A DNA stretch of 64,000 nucleotides from Pseudomonadota bacterium (GTDB lineage Bacteria > Pseudomonadota > Gammaproteobacteria > Burkholderiales > Rhodocyclaceae), in contig JAKOTN010000033.1 of assembly GCA_029776255.1 (NCBI GenBank), positions 116,074 through 180,073 of the forward strand, in the 5' to 3' direction. The translations under genes were made by a program, and so were the position numbers. Below, in pieces: positions 1 through 8,598 of this stretch (position 1 is the first letter of the stretch; every line of letters starts with the position of its first letter). The notes beneath the pieces are model-generated. The model saw only the letters and a list, made by a program, of their open reading frames with translations, did not search any database and was not told the origin of the DNA.

Positions 1-752
1 GACTCACCACCCCAGCGCAAACGCTCCGGGTTCGGTAGCCAGTCGGACCAAGAAGCGACATCCGGCACTAAGTAACGGGCGCTCAACGTCTTGACACGCA
101 AACCGAGCGCATAGGCTCGTGCCCAGTCGTCGAGCAGACGCTTGCGACCATTTAGACGCCGCCGCTTGCCGTCAACCAGCAAATCACCGCGCTGTTTCAA
201 CTCGGCAATCACCGCCGACAGCATTCTGCCGGTAACATCGGCCGCCGATGCGATCTCCCCCAGCGGCTCCGCGGCCAACTCCGGATCGCAGATCAAGGCG
301 AACAACACCTTGAGTCTGGCGACGGCATACGCTTTGCTCGCTAACAGGGCACGCTGTTTTTCTTGCCGTTTGCGTCCGCTCACAAAGACGTAGAGGCCGC
401 GTCCCTCAAGATAGACGTTGCCTGTCGTGTCCACGAATTGTTGCCGGTGTTCCCACAGTTCTCTTGCGAGTGACGGGGTCACGTGATCGGAAATCAGCAG
501 CGGCAACGGGCCACCCGCGTCGTCTGGAGAGCGTAGCTGGTTGACAACGGCACCAATGGCGCCCCGTTTCAACCGGCTTCTGACCACGGCGGCGTAGTCG
601 AGACCACAAACATGGTTACCGACCCGCAGCCAGGTACCCGCCTGCTGGAGGGACACGGGCCGGTGGTCTTTTTGCACGCTGACCGTCAATCCATGTCCGC
701 GCAACGCCTGCGCTGCCCTTTCGAGAAGGGCTAATTGGTCTTGGGTACTCAT
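1..752 (-). CDS. AbiEi-like antitoxin of a type IV toxin-antitoxin system, 3' end outside the window
   Basis: The frame is open from an ATG at 752 to the left edge (250 codons plus two bases), so the C-terminus is missing. The middle carries the pattern I associate with the AbiEi_2 family of type IV antitoxins: 'LISDHVTP', then 'FVDTTGN.YLEG', then 'LYVFVSGRK'. A winged-helix-like stretch follows ('LKVLFALICDP', 'LGEIASAADVTG'), then a basic segment and a 'LLDDW' region. AbiEi proteins repress their own operon and counter an AbiEii-type nucleotidyltransferase toxin; family members of this shape are often left as hypothetical. A cognate toxin would be expected to the left, outside the window. 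Nothing in the visible part looks broken. Family call moderately sure, function inferred. Confidence 0.65.
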   Translation of the reverse strand, partial: MSTQDQLALLERAAQALRGHGLTVSVQKDHRPVSLQQAGTWLRVGNHVCGLDYAAVVRSRLKRGAIGAVVNQLRSPDDAGGPLPLLISDHVTPSLARELWEHRQQFVDTTGNVYLEGRGLYVFVSGRKRQEKQRALLASKAYAVARLKVLFALICDPELAAEPLGEIASAADVTGRMLSAVIAELKQRGDLLVDGKRRRLNGRKRLLDDWARAYALGLRVKTLSARYLVPDVASWSDWLPNPERLRWGGE

Positions 753-859
753 CGCGCGTCCACCTGTCGCCTTGATCGACAACGTGAGAGTATGGGCGCT
801 GCTCGCCGCCAACTCAATAGCCGATGACCGGCAATCATGGCGGCAAATACAAAAAAACG

Positions 860-1192
860 CTAAATATGAAGTGTCAAGACGTTGTTTTGATTTTCAGTAA
901 GCCGGGACACGCGCGGTAGCCCTTGCCGCAGAGTGGCGATGACCGATCGTAAGGGATGCGCCGCTTTCTGGAAACGAACCCGCCCTTCCCCGATGCCCTC
1001 CAGCAAGGCCAGCCCGTCGCCACGCACGCGGTAACTTTCGCCGCGCCGTAGAAAGATATCGCCCGGCTCGCCGTGCACGGTCAACCACACGACGCCGCTG
1101 GTGCAAACGATCCGCACGCCCTTGGCGGACAACAGCCGGACCGGCGCGGCGTGTGAAAGGCACAATTCACTGTTGAAGAGGTCGAGGTCCAT
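860..1192 (-). CDS. DUF2917 family protein
   Basis: A 110-residue protein with no signal peptide or membrane segment. The central part 'VRIVCTSGVVWLTVHGEPGD' followed by 'IFLRRGESYRV' has the short beta-strand, cupin-like pattern of DUF2917 proteins. It is transcribed divergently from the MocR-type regulator gene, and the 167 bp between the two starts hold repeated CTGTAC-type boxes and a perfect palindrome, so regulation by that neighbour is likely (inference). The molecular role of DUF2917 is not known. A second member lies at 3511-3864, also divergent from a regulator. The ATG at 1192 is the only convincing start. Confidence 0.7.
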   Translation of the reverse strand: MDLDLFNSELCLSHAAPVRLLSAKGVRIVCTSGVVWLTVHGEPGDIFLRRGESYRVRGDGLALLEGIGEGRVRFQKAAHPLRSVIATLRQGLPRVSRLTENQNNVLTLHI

Positions 1193-1254
1193 GGCTGTCG
1201 TCCTGTCGTATCGTTGTCGTGATGTGAATCAGTGTAGTTCCCGGCAAATTAAAG

Positions 1255-1340
1255 GTACAGTGACAACACGGCTTAATTGTGACCGACACAATTAACTTTT
1301 TTTCAAACTGTACTGATCGATTCCCGGCGCAACTGTACTG
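1255..1340. promoter_or_regulatory. Divergent control region with CTGTAC boxes and a palindrome
   Basis: Directly visible: AACTGTACTG at 1306-1315 and again at 1331-1340, a direct repeat with 25 bp between starts. The inverted half GTACAGT lies at 1255-1261. A perfect palindrome, TTAATTGT (1273-1280) and ACAATTAA (1288-1295) with 7 bp between, lies among them. MocR-type regulators are known to bind direct repeats, often with an extra inverted half-site, so these are good candidates for the operator of the adjacent regulator. The second direct repeat ends 19 bp before the ATG at 1360, which argues that translation starts there and not at the in-frame GTG at 1279, which lies inside the palindrome region. 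Confidence 0.55.
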
Positions 1341-1359
1341 GTCACCAGACGGAATCCGC

Positions 1360-2793
1360 ATGACACACTCTCGACTGCTTTACGAACGACTTGCGGAAGA
1401 CTTGCAGGAGTTCATCGTTGCCGGCAATCTTCGTCCGGGTGAGCGCCTGCCTTCGGTGCGACGCTTGTCACAGGAACGCCGGCTGTCGGTGTCGACCGTC
1501 CTGCAAGCGTTGCGACAACTAGAAGAACGCGGACTGATTGAAGCTCGGCCTCAATCCGGCTACTTCGTACGACAGACGAGCGCACCGCGCGCGCAACCGG
1601 ATGCCCGTGTGACACCGGACAGTCCGGTACTCGTCGACGTCAGTCAACGGGTGATGCGGGTCTTGCAGACGAGCCGGAAAACCGGCGTCGCACCGCTGGC
1701 ATTCGCTTTGCCGGCCCCGGAATTGCTACCGCTGGCCGCGCTGCAACGCCTCTACGGCGGCGTGGTGCGCCGACACCCGCGCTTGCTGGAAAGCGGTCCT
1801 TTCATCCAGCTGGATAACGCGGCCCTGGTCCGCCAACTGGTGTTGCGCGCGATGGCCTGGGAAAAACCGCCAGCCGCCAACGAATTTGTCATCACCAACT
1901 CCTGCACCGAGGCGCTGGCCCTTTGCGTGCGCGCGGTGACCCGCCCCGGCGACACCGTCGCCGTCGAATCGCCTGCGTATTATCTGATGCTGCAATTGCT
2001 GGAAACAGCCGGTTTGAAGGCGCTCGAAATTCCCACCGACCCACGCACCGGCTTGTCGATCGAGGCGCTCGATCTGGCCACGCGCGACGGCAAGGTCGCG
2101 GCCTGCCTGCTGGTACCCAACGCCAGCAACCCGCTGGGCAACATCATGCCGGACGAGCATAAACGCCGCTTCGCCAAACTGAGCGCCGAACGCGGCCTGG
2201 CAGTCATCGAGGACGACATCTTCGGCGACCTGCATTTCGGCAACGAGCGCCCCCGACCGATCAAGGCCTTCGACAAAACCGACAACGTCATGCTCTGCTC
2301 GTCGTTCTCTAAGTGCCTGTCGCCGGCACTGGGAATGGGTTTCGTGGCCACCGGCCGCTACCGCCAACAGGTCGCCCTGCAAAAAGCGATCACCAGCGGC
2401 GCCACCAGCGCGGTCACCCAACAAGTGCTCGCGGAATACCTGGAATCCGGCGCCTACGACCGCCACATGCGAACGCTGCGTCGTGACTACGAACGGCAGG
2501 TCAACGCCATGCGCACCGCCGTGGCGAAATATTTCCCCGCCGCCACGCGCATGACCGAGCCACAAGGCGGTCTGGTGCTGTGGGTGGAATTGCCAGCGGA
2601 ACTGGATGCCGGCGCTCTGTACGATCAAGCCATCGCCGCCGGTCTGGCCTATGTGCCGGGCGAACTCTTCTCGGCCAGCGGCATGTACCGCAACTGCCTC
2701 CGCCTCAACTGCGGCAACCCGCACACGCCGGCAATCGACGACGCCGTCCGGCGGCTTGGCGCGCTCATGGCCCGTCACTTGCGCGCGCCGTGA
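1360..2793 (+). CDS. MocR/PdxR-type GntR regulator with aminotransferase domain
   Basis: A 477-residue fusion of a GntR winged-helix domain (about residues 3-68, with 'LRPGERLPSVRRLS' and 'QSGYFVR') to a fold-type I aminotransferase domain (about 115-470). The PLP-binding lysine sits in 'SSFSKCLSPALGMG' at K318, and the family motifs 'NASNPLGN' and 'EDDIFGDL' are present. Such proteins act as PLP-responsive transcription factors controlling vitamin B6, amino-acid or GABA-type genes, usually including a divergent neighbour; the target here is unknown, but DUF2917 is the obvious candidate. I chose the ATG at 1360 because it is preceded by GGAAT at good spacing and because the operator-like repeats lie just upstream. 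An in-frame GTG at 1279 would add 27 uncharacteristic residues. Confidence 0.88.
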   Translation: MTHSRLLYERLAEDLQEFIVAGNLRPGERLPSVRRLSQERRLSVSTVLQALRQLEERGLIEARPQSGYFVRQTSAPRAQPDARVTPDSPVLVDVSQRVMRVLQTSRKTGVAPLAFALPAPELLPLAALQRLYGGVVRRHPRLLESGPFIQLDNAALVRQLVLRAMAWEKPPAANEFVITNSCTEALALCVRAVTRPGDTVAVESPAYYLMLQLLETAGLKALEIPTDPRTGLSIEALDLATRDGKVAACLLVPNASNPLGNIMPDEHKRRFAKLSAERGLAVIEDDIFGDLHFGNERPRPIKAFDKTDNVMLCSSFSKCLSPALGMGFVATGRYRQQVALQKAITSGATSAVTQQVLAEYLESGAYDRHMRTLRRDYERQVNAMRTAVAKYFPAATRMTEPQGGLVLWVELPAELDAGALYDQAIAAGLAYVPGELFSASGMYRNCLRLNCGNPHTPAIDDAVRRLGALMARHLRAP

Positions 2794-2832
2794 TCGCGCG
2801 GCCAGACCAGACCGCGCATCGCCCATGACGCC

Positions 2833-3474
2833 TCACTCGTCGATCGGCACGCGCTTGAACGCCTCGCTGGCTTCCAGCCGATCCGCCAACCGCTCAAGCG
2901 CCGGGAAATGGCCGCTTGGCCACTCGTGCGGCAAGACGTGGCGGACGAAGCCGATAGCGACAGCGGTACTGATGTCGGCCTGCGTCAGACCGTCGCCGAA
3001 AAGGAATTCGCCTGTCAATCGCTCCTCGAGCATGGCGAAGGCCTGTCGCATCTGGTCACGCAAACGACTGCTCCAGTCCGGCCACTGCCGGTCGACCGGC
3101 CGTTTACGTTCGTATTCCATGGCCACCGCTTTTTCGACGGCAATCATCGCCAGCGTCGTCAATTGCAGCACCTGTCGCCGCGCCGCGCCGGCGCACGGCG
3201 TTAACGGTAGCAGACCGCGCTCGACGGCCAATTCGTCAAGATAGTCAAGCAGATAAGCACTTTCATACAAGGTTTCGCCGTCCGGCAGGGTCAGCATCGG
3301 CACCTTGAACAGCGGATTGATCGGCCGCATCGCCTCCATGTGCCGAAAGACCGATAGCGACAGATGCTCGAAAGGTATCTCATATAAAAGCATGCTGATC
3401 GCCACGCGCCGCACGAACGGCGAATCGTACAAACCGAGCAGTCGATGCGACTCACCAAGGGCGGAATCATTCAT
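2833..3474 (-). CDS. Glutathione S-transferase family protein
   Basis: A 213-residue cytosolic protein. The N-terminal thioredoxin-like domain (about 1-80) shows 'LYDSPFVRRVAI', the cis-proline 'KVPML' and 'LYESAYLLDYLDE', which binds glutathione; an all-helical C-terminal domain follows with 'LTQADISTAVA'. This is the standard GST layout and length. The ATG at 3474 has GGAG six bases upstream and is preferred over a TTG four codons earlier. The gene follows the second DUF2917 gene by about 36 bp on the same strand, so the two are probably one operon divergent from the LysR-type gene. The substrate is unknown. It converges with the MocR-type gene across a 39-bp gap. Confidence 0.88.
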   Translation of the reverse strand: MNDSALGESHRLLGLYDSPFVRRVAISMLLYEIPFEHLSLSVFRHMEAMRPINPLFKVPMLTLPDGETLYESAYLLDYLDELAVERGLLPLTPCAGAARRQVLQLTTLAMIAVEKAVAMEYERKRPVDRQWPDWSSRLRDQMRQAFAMLEERLTGEFLFGDGLTQADISTAVAIGFVRHVLPHEWPSGHFPALERLADRLEASEAFKRVPIDE

Positions 3475-3510
3475 TTTCTTCTCCAATTGTTGAGAAATTT
3501 TTGCAACGCG

Positions 3511-3864
3511 TCAGGCAAGCCGCCACACGTTGCCAACGCTGGCAACCGTCGCCCCGTCAACAAAAAACCGGGGCCAGCGCCAGGGACGGACACGAGCGGC
3601 TGGCGGCGTCAAGCGGATTCTGGCTGTCGCCGCACTGTTCGCGGCCCCCCGGCGCCAGGCTTCGACCACCACCCGGCCCGCTCCGGCAACGCGATACGCG
3701 TCACCGGGAAGTAGCCAAATATCTGGATCGCCATTGATATTCCGCTCCTCCGTCAGCCATAGGCTATCGCTCAGCGAGGTCAAGGTCCAGCCGGCGATCC
3801 CAGTGAAAGACGCGGCTTCCGTCGCCGCGACCGCTACCTCGATGGATGGCAAAAGAATGACCAT
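3511..3864 (-). CDS. DUF2917 family protein (second copy)
   Basis: A 117-residue protein with the same core as the DUF2917 protein at 860-1192: 'GWTLTSLSDSLWLTE', then 'DIWLLPGDAYRV' and a 'VVVEAWR' strand, here followed by a basic tail. The two copies are diverged and are not a recent duplication. The start at 3864 has GGAGG four bases upstream on the minus strand; longer starts would run back through the LysR promoter. The gene is divergent from a LysR-type regulator and upstream of a GST gene, so it is probably under that regulator's control (inference). The biochemical role is unknown. Confidence 0.65.
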   Translation of the reverse strand: MVILLPSIEVAVAATEAASFTGIAGWTLTSLSDSLWLTEERNINGDPDIWLLPGDAYRVAGAGRVVVEAWRRGAANSAATARIRLTPPAARVRPWRWPRFFVDGATVASVGNVWRLA

Positions 3865-3954
3865 GAGCACCTCCTTTCCGGCCTCGCCGGCCGTTCGTCG
3901 TTGAAAAAGCGTCCCTATTTTCACGACCGACAGCGACACGATCAAGCGAATTGT

Positions 3955-3973
3955 TCTCACGCGACATGTGAGA
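3955..3973. promoter_or_regulatory. Palindrome, candidate LysR-type operator
   Basis: TCTCAC (3955-3960) and GTGAGA (3968-3973) form a perfect inverted repeat with a 7-bp spacer. It lies 11 bp upstream of the likely LysR-type start codon and within the 120-bp divergent region shared with the DUF2917-GST pair. Position and dyad form fit an autoregulatory LysR-type site; binding is inferred. Confidence 0.45.
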
Positions 3974-3984
3974 TAATTTCACGA

Positions 3985-4908
3985 ATGATCGATTCTCGAC
4001 GAACCCCGCCACTGGGTGGCTTACGTGTTTTCGTTGCCGTTGCCGAAACCGGCAGCGTCACCGCCGCCGCCGCGCGGCTGCATCTGACCCATGGCGCGGT
4101 CAGCCACCAGCTTCGGCAGCTTCAGGACTATCTCGGCGTGGCGTTGGTTGAAAAGCGTGGTCGTGGTTTGAAGCTGACGGATCAGGGAGCGGCTTACGCC
4201 GAACGCCTGTCACGGGCGCTGGTCGAGATCGACCAGGCCACCGAAAAATTGCTGGTCGCCCGCGACCACCGGCGACTGCGCGTCAGTTGCATGCCCTCCA
4301 TGGCCGCACGCTGGCTATTGCCCCGCCTGGGCGCCTTCATTTCGCGTCATCGCGAATTCGATATCGAGGTGCAATCGAGCAATCGCCTGGCCGACATCAA
4401 GGGCGGTGAAGCCGACGTCGCCCTTCGCTTCGGCAGCGGCCACTATCCGGGCCTGAGCAGCCGGCTGTTGATGCGTGACTGGTACTACCCGGTATGCTCG
4501 CGAGCCTTTGTCGAACAACAGGCGCTGACCGAAGCGGGGCAATTGATCCACCTGCCGCTGTTACGTTCACACGACGAGAACTGGCAACCGTGGTTCAAGG
4601 CAGCCGGCGTCGACTGCGAGGAACCGCGACGCGGCGCCGTTTTCGACGATTCCAGCTTGATGCTGATGGCCGCCGCGTCGTCGCAGGGGGTCGCGCTGGC
4701 ACGGCACTCGCTGGCTGTCGACGAACTGGCGAGCGGCCGTCTGGTACGCCCGTTCACGGCGACGGTCGAATCGCCCTTCTCCTACTTCTTTGTCTGTCGG
4801 CCGGGCGACGAGCGACAAGCGGCGGTGACCGCCTTCCGCGACTGGCTGCTTGAAGAAGCCCGGACCTATCAGCCGCCGGAAAACATGCCGGCGGACACCG
4901 CGCCCTGA
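3985..4908 (+). CDS. LysR-type transcriptional regulator, GcvA-like
   Basis: A 307-residue regulator. The N-terminal winged helix-turn-helix (about 8-65) reads 'LRVFVAVAETGSVTAAAARL' and continues with 'LTHGAVSHQLRQLQDYLG'. A linker helix and a periplasmic-binding-protein-like effector domain (about 92-300) follow, with 'IKGGEADVALRFGSG' and 'GVALARHSLAVDEL' as in the GcvA subgroup. The ATG at 3985 gives the normal family length; starting at 3901 would add 28 residues across the palindrome. It is divergent from DUF2917-GST and most likely regulates that pair. The effector is unknown. Confidence 0.88.
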   Translation: MIDSRRTPPLGGLRVFVAVAETGSVTAAAARLHLTHGAVSHQLRQLQDYLGVALVEKRGRGLKLTDQGAAYAERLSRALVEIDQATEKLLVARDHRRLRVSCMPSMAARWLLPRLGAFISRHREFDIEVQSSNRLADIKGGEADVALRFGSGHYPGLSSRLLMRDWYYPVCSRAFVEQQALTEAGQLIHLPLLRSHDENWQPWFKAAGVDCEEPRRGAVFDDSSLMLMAAASSQGVALARHSLAVDELASGRLVRPFTATVESPFSYFFVCRPGDERQAAVTAFRDWLLEEARTYQPPENMPADTAP

Positions 4909-4947
4909 CGGAATTGGCGACGGCCGAACGGCGCATTCCTTTTCATG

Positions 4948-5823
4948 TCAAGGTGTTGCCGCCGTTTTCGAAGGCGTCGAAGTACCTGGCGCAAGCCCTT
5001 CGGGACGTCCATTACCTCGGGCTGGCGCCGTGGCTTGCGCCGTACTCACGCGCCTGTTCGCCTCGCGAAGAGTCACATGGTCGGTGGCATGGCTACCATC
5101 GGTATCCATGCCCTCGATTGGAATTTCGAAACGCGTTTCGCTGGTGACCGCCACGCCCTCGATCTCGCCGGGACGAAACCGGACCTGCGAAAAGGCATTC
5201 ACCACCGCCTCTTCAACCGCCGGCGATACGTTGCTCTTGAGCACCTCGACCCGGTCAACGGCGCCGTCGGCACCGACGAAAACCCGCAGCACCACCTTGC
5301 CGCCTCGCCCAGCCATGCCCGCGGCGGACATTTCAGCGGTCGGAAGCTCCGGCTCGTTCAGCAACTTCGGCGGAACCGTGAGATCCGCGCGCGAAAAATA
5401 CCAGCCGCCCGCCGGGGAATGAACGACGGCTGGTTGCGACAGATAAGCCGGCACATTCGCCTCCAGTCGGCGCTGCCCCAATGCCACCACCAAATCGACG
5501 GCAGGCGACGGTTTCGCGTCGCCGCTCTCCGCCAGCTGCCGCGATTCGGCATCGGCATCGGCATCGACGACCGGCGACGGATCGGCGACATCCCGGGGCG
5601 GCTCAGGATCGACAGGAGCGTCGTTCACCGGCGGCAGCGGCCGACGCGTCTTGCCAAGAAGGGTGGCGACCATCATCGCCGACGACCTCGGCTGAGCGTC
5701 GCCCGATGCGCCTGGCGTGAGGAATGCGCTCACGCTCAAGTGCAGCATCAATGACGCAAGCAGCGCCACGTACAACCTTCGCCGCGGTGGCGATTCGTGA
5801 AAGATGGCCAGTGGGAAATCCAT
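4948..5823 (-). CDS. TonB-like energy transducer protein
   Basis: A 291-residue protein with a short cytoplasmic N-terminus, one membrane helix (about 17-35), a Pro/Asp-rich periplasmic linker (about 60-110) and a TonB C-terminal-type domain (about 172-238: '[14 protein letters not shown]' and '[14 protein letters not shown]'). A polar tail of about 50 residues follows. TonB proteins couple the proton motive force to outer-membrane receptors, but TonB_C domains also occur in proteins of other function, and there is no ExbB/ExbD here. The start at 5823 is a guess; the ribosome-binding site is weak. It is divergent from the pilin operon and convergent with the LysR gene. Confidence 0.7.
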   Translation of the reverse strand: MDFPLAIFHESPPRRRLYVALLASLMLHLSVSAFLTPGASGDAQPRSSAMMVATLLGKTRRPLPPVNDAPVDPEPPRDVADPSPVVDADADAESRQLAESGDAKPSPAVDLVVALGQRRLEANVPAYLSQPAVVHSPAGGWYFSRADLTVPPKLLNEPELPTAEMSAAGMAGRGGKVVLRVFVGADGAVDRVEVLKSNVSPAVEEAVVNAFSQVRFRPGEIEGVAVTSETRFEIPIEGMDTDGSHATDHVTLREANRRVSTAQATAPARGNGRPEGLAPGTSTPSKTAATP

Positions 5824-6018
5824 TACCTGCCAACAGAAGGCCGAACCCGGCGGAAACGCGATTTTACTGCGCCAAACGACACGCCCCGTGCCGCTCATCC
5901 GCCGTTAACCGCCGTATATCGTCCAGAATTTGCTCGCCAAACGGCACCGGCTATGATTCGTTTGATCGTTCCCGCGTTTTTCCATGCACCCAGGCAGTTA
6001 CTTAGGAAGACCATCGCC

Positions 6019-6477
6019 GTGAAAAAAAATGCTGGCTTCACTCTTATCGAGATCCTGATCGTGCTGGCCGTCATTGGCATTCTCGCCGCGATTGCCGTTC
6101 CCAGCTACACCGACTATCTCGTCCGGTCACGTATTCCACAAGCCACATCGGGCCTCGCCGAAAAGCGCGCGCAAATGGAGCAGTTTTTTCAGGATAACCA
6201 TATCTATTACCAGGCGGCGGCCGGCGCCATTCCGGAAATAAACTCCGCGGCGTGCGTTACCGACACCACCACCAGCAAATTCTTCACCTTTACCTGCGCC
6301 AAGGATGCAAGCACTTATACATTCACCGCCACCGGCACCGGAGCGATGAACGGTTTTGTCTATACCGTCAATCAAGCCAACGCCAAAACGACCACCATCA
6401 ACGCGGGAACCGCCCCATCGGGTTGGGGAACGGCACAGGTGAACTGTTGGGTGACCAGCAAGGGAGGCGGGTGTTGA
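6019..6477 (+). CDS. pilE: Type IV pilin, PilE-like minor pilin
   Basis: A 152-residue prepilin starting at GTG 6019, with AGGAAG about 10 bases upstream. The leader is short and basic, the PilD cleavage site is G|FTLIE with the required Glu at +5, and the hydrophobic helix '[19 protein letters not shown]' follows. The C-terminal part has four Cys (two near residues 80 and 95, two near the end), suggesting one or two disulfides. It is the first gene of a six-gene pilus operon, and its stop overlaps the fimT start. Whether it is a minor pilin or a major subunit cannot be told from sequence. The gene symbol is by similarity. Confidence 0.8.
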   Translation: MKKNAGFTLIEILIVLAVIGILAAIAVPSYTDYLVRSRIPQATSGLAEKRAQMEQFFQDNHIYYQAAAGAIPEINSAACVTDTTTSKFFTFTCAKDASTYTFTATGTGAMNGFVYTVNQANAKTTTINAGTAPSGWGTAQVNCWVTSKGGGC

Positions 6478-7055
6478 AAACCTTGCGCGGCTTCAGTTTG
6501 ATCGAACTCGTCATCGGCATCCTGATCCTCGGTGTGCTGATGACTCTTGCCATGCCGGCGTTTACGAACTGGTTACGCAACACGAAAGTGCGTACCGCGA
6601 CTGAATCGGTGCAAAACGGCTTGCAACTCGCGCGCGCGGAAGCCGTGCGACGCAACAGCCAAACCCGCTTCAGCCTCGTCACGACCCTCGACGACAGTTG
6701 CGCGCTTGCCAATACCGGCCCGCACTGGGTGGTCAGCCTCGACGGCCCGGCTGCAAAATGCGCGACGGCGCCGTCGGACACCGTCGCCCCACGCATCGTC
6801 CAGTCGCGCGGCAACACCGAGGGATCGGCGACAACAAAAATCACCGGCAGCCAGTCCGCTGTTATTTTCAACGGGCTGGGGCGCCCCACACCGGTACCCG
6901 CCGGAAACGTCACCTTCAATGTGGAGAGCACTAGCGGCGATTCGTGCATGACGGCGGGCGGGCCTGTCCGCTGCCTGCGCGTTGTCGTCACGGTCGGTGG
7001 TCAGATCCGCATGTGCGATCCGGCTTTACCCACGGCGGATGCCCAGGGATGCTAA
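6474..7055 (+). CDS. fimT: GspH/FimT family pseudopilin
   Basis: A 193-residue prepilin: leader 'MKTLRG', cleavage G|FSLIE, helix '[19 protein letters not shown]', then the FimT/GspH-type '[22 protein letters not shown]'. FimT-type minor pilins form the tip complex that primes pilus assembly, and some bind DNA for natural transformation. The start is a TTG at 6474 (six bases after GGAGG) or a GTG at 6471, either overlapping the previous stop. The C-terminal half has four Cys. The next gene begins at the last base of this stop codon. Confidence 0.82.
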   Translation: MKTLRGFSLIELVIGILILGVLMTLAMPAFTNWLRNTKVRTATESVQNGLQLARAEAVRRNSQTRFSLVTTLDDSCALANTGPHWVVSLDGPAAKCATAPSDTVAPRIVQSRGNTEGSATTKITGSQSAVIFNGLGRPTPVPAGNVTFNVESTSGDSCMTAGGPVRCLRVVVTVGGQIRMCDPALPTADAQGC

Positions 7056-7537
7056 TGAACACCAGACAGAAAACCTATTCGTCACAGGCCGGCGTGATGC
7101 TGCTGGAGGCCCTGATCGCCATTTTGATTTTTTCGCTGGGCATTCTGTCGCTCGTCGCCTTGCAGGCGACAACCGTGCAACTGACCAGCGATGCCAAATA
7201 CCGCACCGATGCCAGTCTGCTGGCCGACAAGCTGATCGGGCAAATGTGGGCGAGCGGCGGCACGCTGGCGGCGCTGAAGACCAATTTCGAGTCGCCCGAC
7301 GGCAACGCCTACAAAGCATGGTTGCAAAACGACGTGACTCACAACAACGCCCTGCCCGGCGTGGTCGCGGAAGCCAACGGCGTCGTTTCCACGTTGCCGA
7401 CAGTCACCGTCGACGCCACGCCTGGCGCCACCGCCGGCCAGGTCGCGATCACCCTGTTCTGGCGAACGCCACAAATGAAAGCCAGCGAGCCGGGACATCG
7501 CCACGTGGTCGCCACCCAAATCGTCTTCCAGAATTAG
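7055..7537 (+). CDS. pilV: Type IV pilus modification protein PilV
   Basis: A 160-residue minor pilin with leader ending in 'SQAG', cleavage G|VMLLEA and a long hydrophobic helix ('LIAILIFSLGILSLVALQA'), typical of PilV. PilV is part of the minor pilin tip complex with FimT, PilW and PilX and presents PilY1. I chose the ATG at 7055, overlapping the fimT stop; an ATG two codons earlier (7049) is also possible. Two bases separate its stop from pilW. Confidence 0.85.
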   Translation: MNTRQKTYSSQAGVMLLEALIAILIFSLGILSLVALQATTVQLTSDAKYRTDASLLADKLIGQMWASGGTLAALKTNFESPDGNAYKAWLQNDVTHNNALPGVVAEANGVVSTLPTVTVDATPGATAGQVAITLFWRTPQMKASEPGHRHVVATQIVFQN

Positions 7538-7539
7538 CG

Positions 7540-8598
7540 ATGACACACTTTTCTCCTCCACCCGCTCATCGCCGTGGCTTCACGCTGGTCGAAGTCATGG
7601 TCGCCATGGTCATCGGCATGCTCGGCATCATCATCATGATGCAGGTTTTCGCCACCACCGAGGGACGAAAAAGAACCACCACGGGTACCGGCGACGCGCA
7701 AAGCAATGGCGCCATGGCGATTCACGAGCTTCAGCGCGATATTCGCCACGGCGGTTACGGCCTCAACTCGATCAGTCTTCTGAATTGCAGCCTGGCCCTG
7801 GGCGCGCCATCCGATGCAACGCTGCCGGCCCTCGCCCCGGCAATCATCAATCCGCGAAAAGCGGACGGTTCGCTGCTGCTGCCGGCGGGCGACGCCAATA
7901 CCGATACCCTGTTGATTGCCTTCGGCAATAGCGCGGGCTCGCCGGAAGGCGATGCGATCACGCTGGTCAGCGGCAAAGAACTCGCCGTGCATACGCCGGC
8001 GAATTTCCTCGTCGGCGACCGCGTGGTCGCCGCGCCCGGCAGCGCGGTCGCCGGATGCGCGGTGCAAATGACGAGCGTGACCGCCGTCGCCGCGCCCAGG
8101 GTCACAGTCGACAGCGCCAACGGAGCGGTTTCTGGCGGGTTGCTGTTCAACCTCGGCGCCGCACCGGCGGTGCGTGCCTACGCCATCCGTGGCGGCAACC
8201 TCGCGGTTTGCAACTACATGCTCAACGATTGCGGCAAGGCCAGCGACGCCGGCAATACCGCGGTCTGGACACCGATCGCCAACGGCATCGTCGGTTTGCG
8301 TGCCCAATACGGCCGGGACACCTCGAACCCGATGGACGGCAGCGTCGACATTTGGGATCAGACCACGCCAGCCTCCGCCTGCGCCTGGATCGGGGCCTCG
8401 GCCCTGCGGCTTGCCGTCGTGGCCCGCAACAGTCAGGTCGACAAGGGCGAGATCACCGCGACCGCTCCCACCTGGGAAGGTAGCGCCGACACACCATTCG
8501 ACCTGAGCGCCAAAGACAACTGGAAGAACTATCGCTACAAGGTTTTTGAAACCGTCGTACCGGTACGCAACCTACCCTGGATGGCAAAATGTTCGTAA
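7540..8598 (+). CDS. pilW: Type IV pilus minor pilin PilW
   Basis: A 352-residue prepilin with leader 'HRRG', cleavage G|FTLVE and helix 'VMVAMVIGMLGIIIMMQVF', followed by 'AIHELQRDIRHGGYG', as in PilW. The long C-terminal domain and the C-terminal motif of the family ('VFETVVPVRNLPW') are intact. PilW is an essential member of the tip complex. The start codon lies two bases after the pilV stop, and the gene overlaps pilX by 10 bases, so translation is coupled. Confidence 0.87.
   Translation: MTHFSPPPAHRRGFTLVEVMVAMVIGMLGIIIMMQVFATTEGRKRTTTGTGDAQSNGAMAIHELQRDIRHGGYGLNSISLLNCSLALGAPSDATLPALAPAIINPRKADGSLLLPAGDANTDTLLIAFGNSAGSPEGDAITLVSGKELAVHTPANFLVGDRVVAAPGSAVAGCAVQMTSVTAVAAPRVTVDSANGAVSGGLLFNLGAAPAVRAYAIRGGNLAVCNYMLNDCGKASDAGNTAVWTPIANGIVGLRAQYGRDTSNPMDGSVDIWDQTTPASACAWIGASALRLAVVARNSQVDKGEITATAPTWEGSADTPFDLSAKDNWKNYRYKVFETVVPVRNLPWMAKCS

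Noticed and set aside
1726..2826. Minus-strand frame of 366 codons opposite the MocR-type gene
   Set aside because: His/Gln/Gly-rich composition typical of antisense frames; no ribosome-binding site and full overlap with a convincing gene.
5930..6018. Sigma-54 promoter before the pilin operon
   Set aside because: A GGCAC occurs near 5943 but there is no TTGC at the required spacing.
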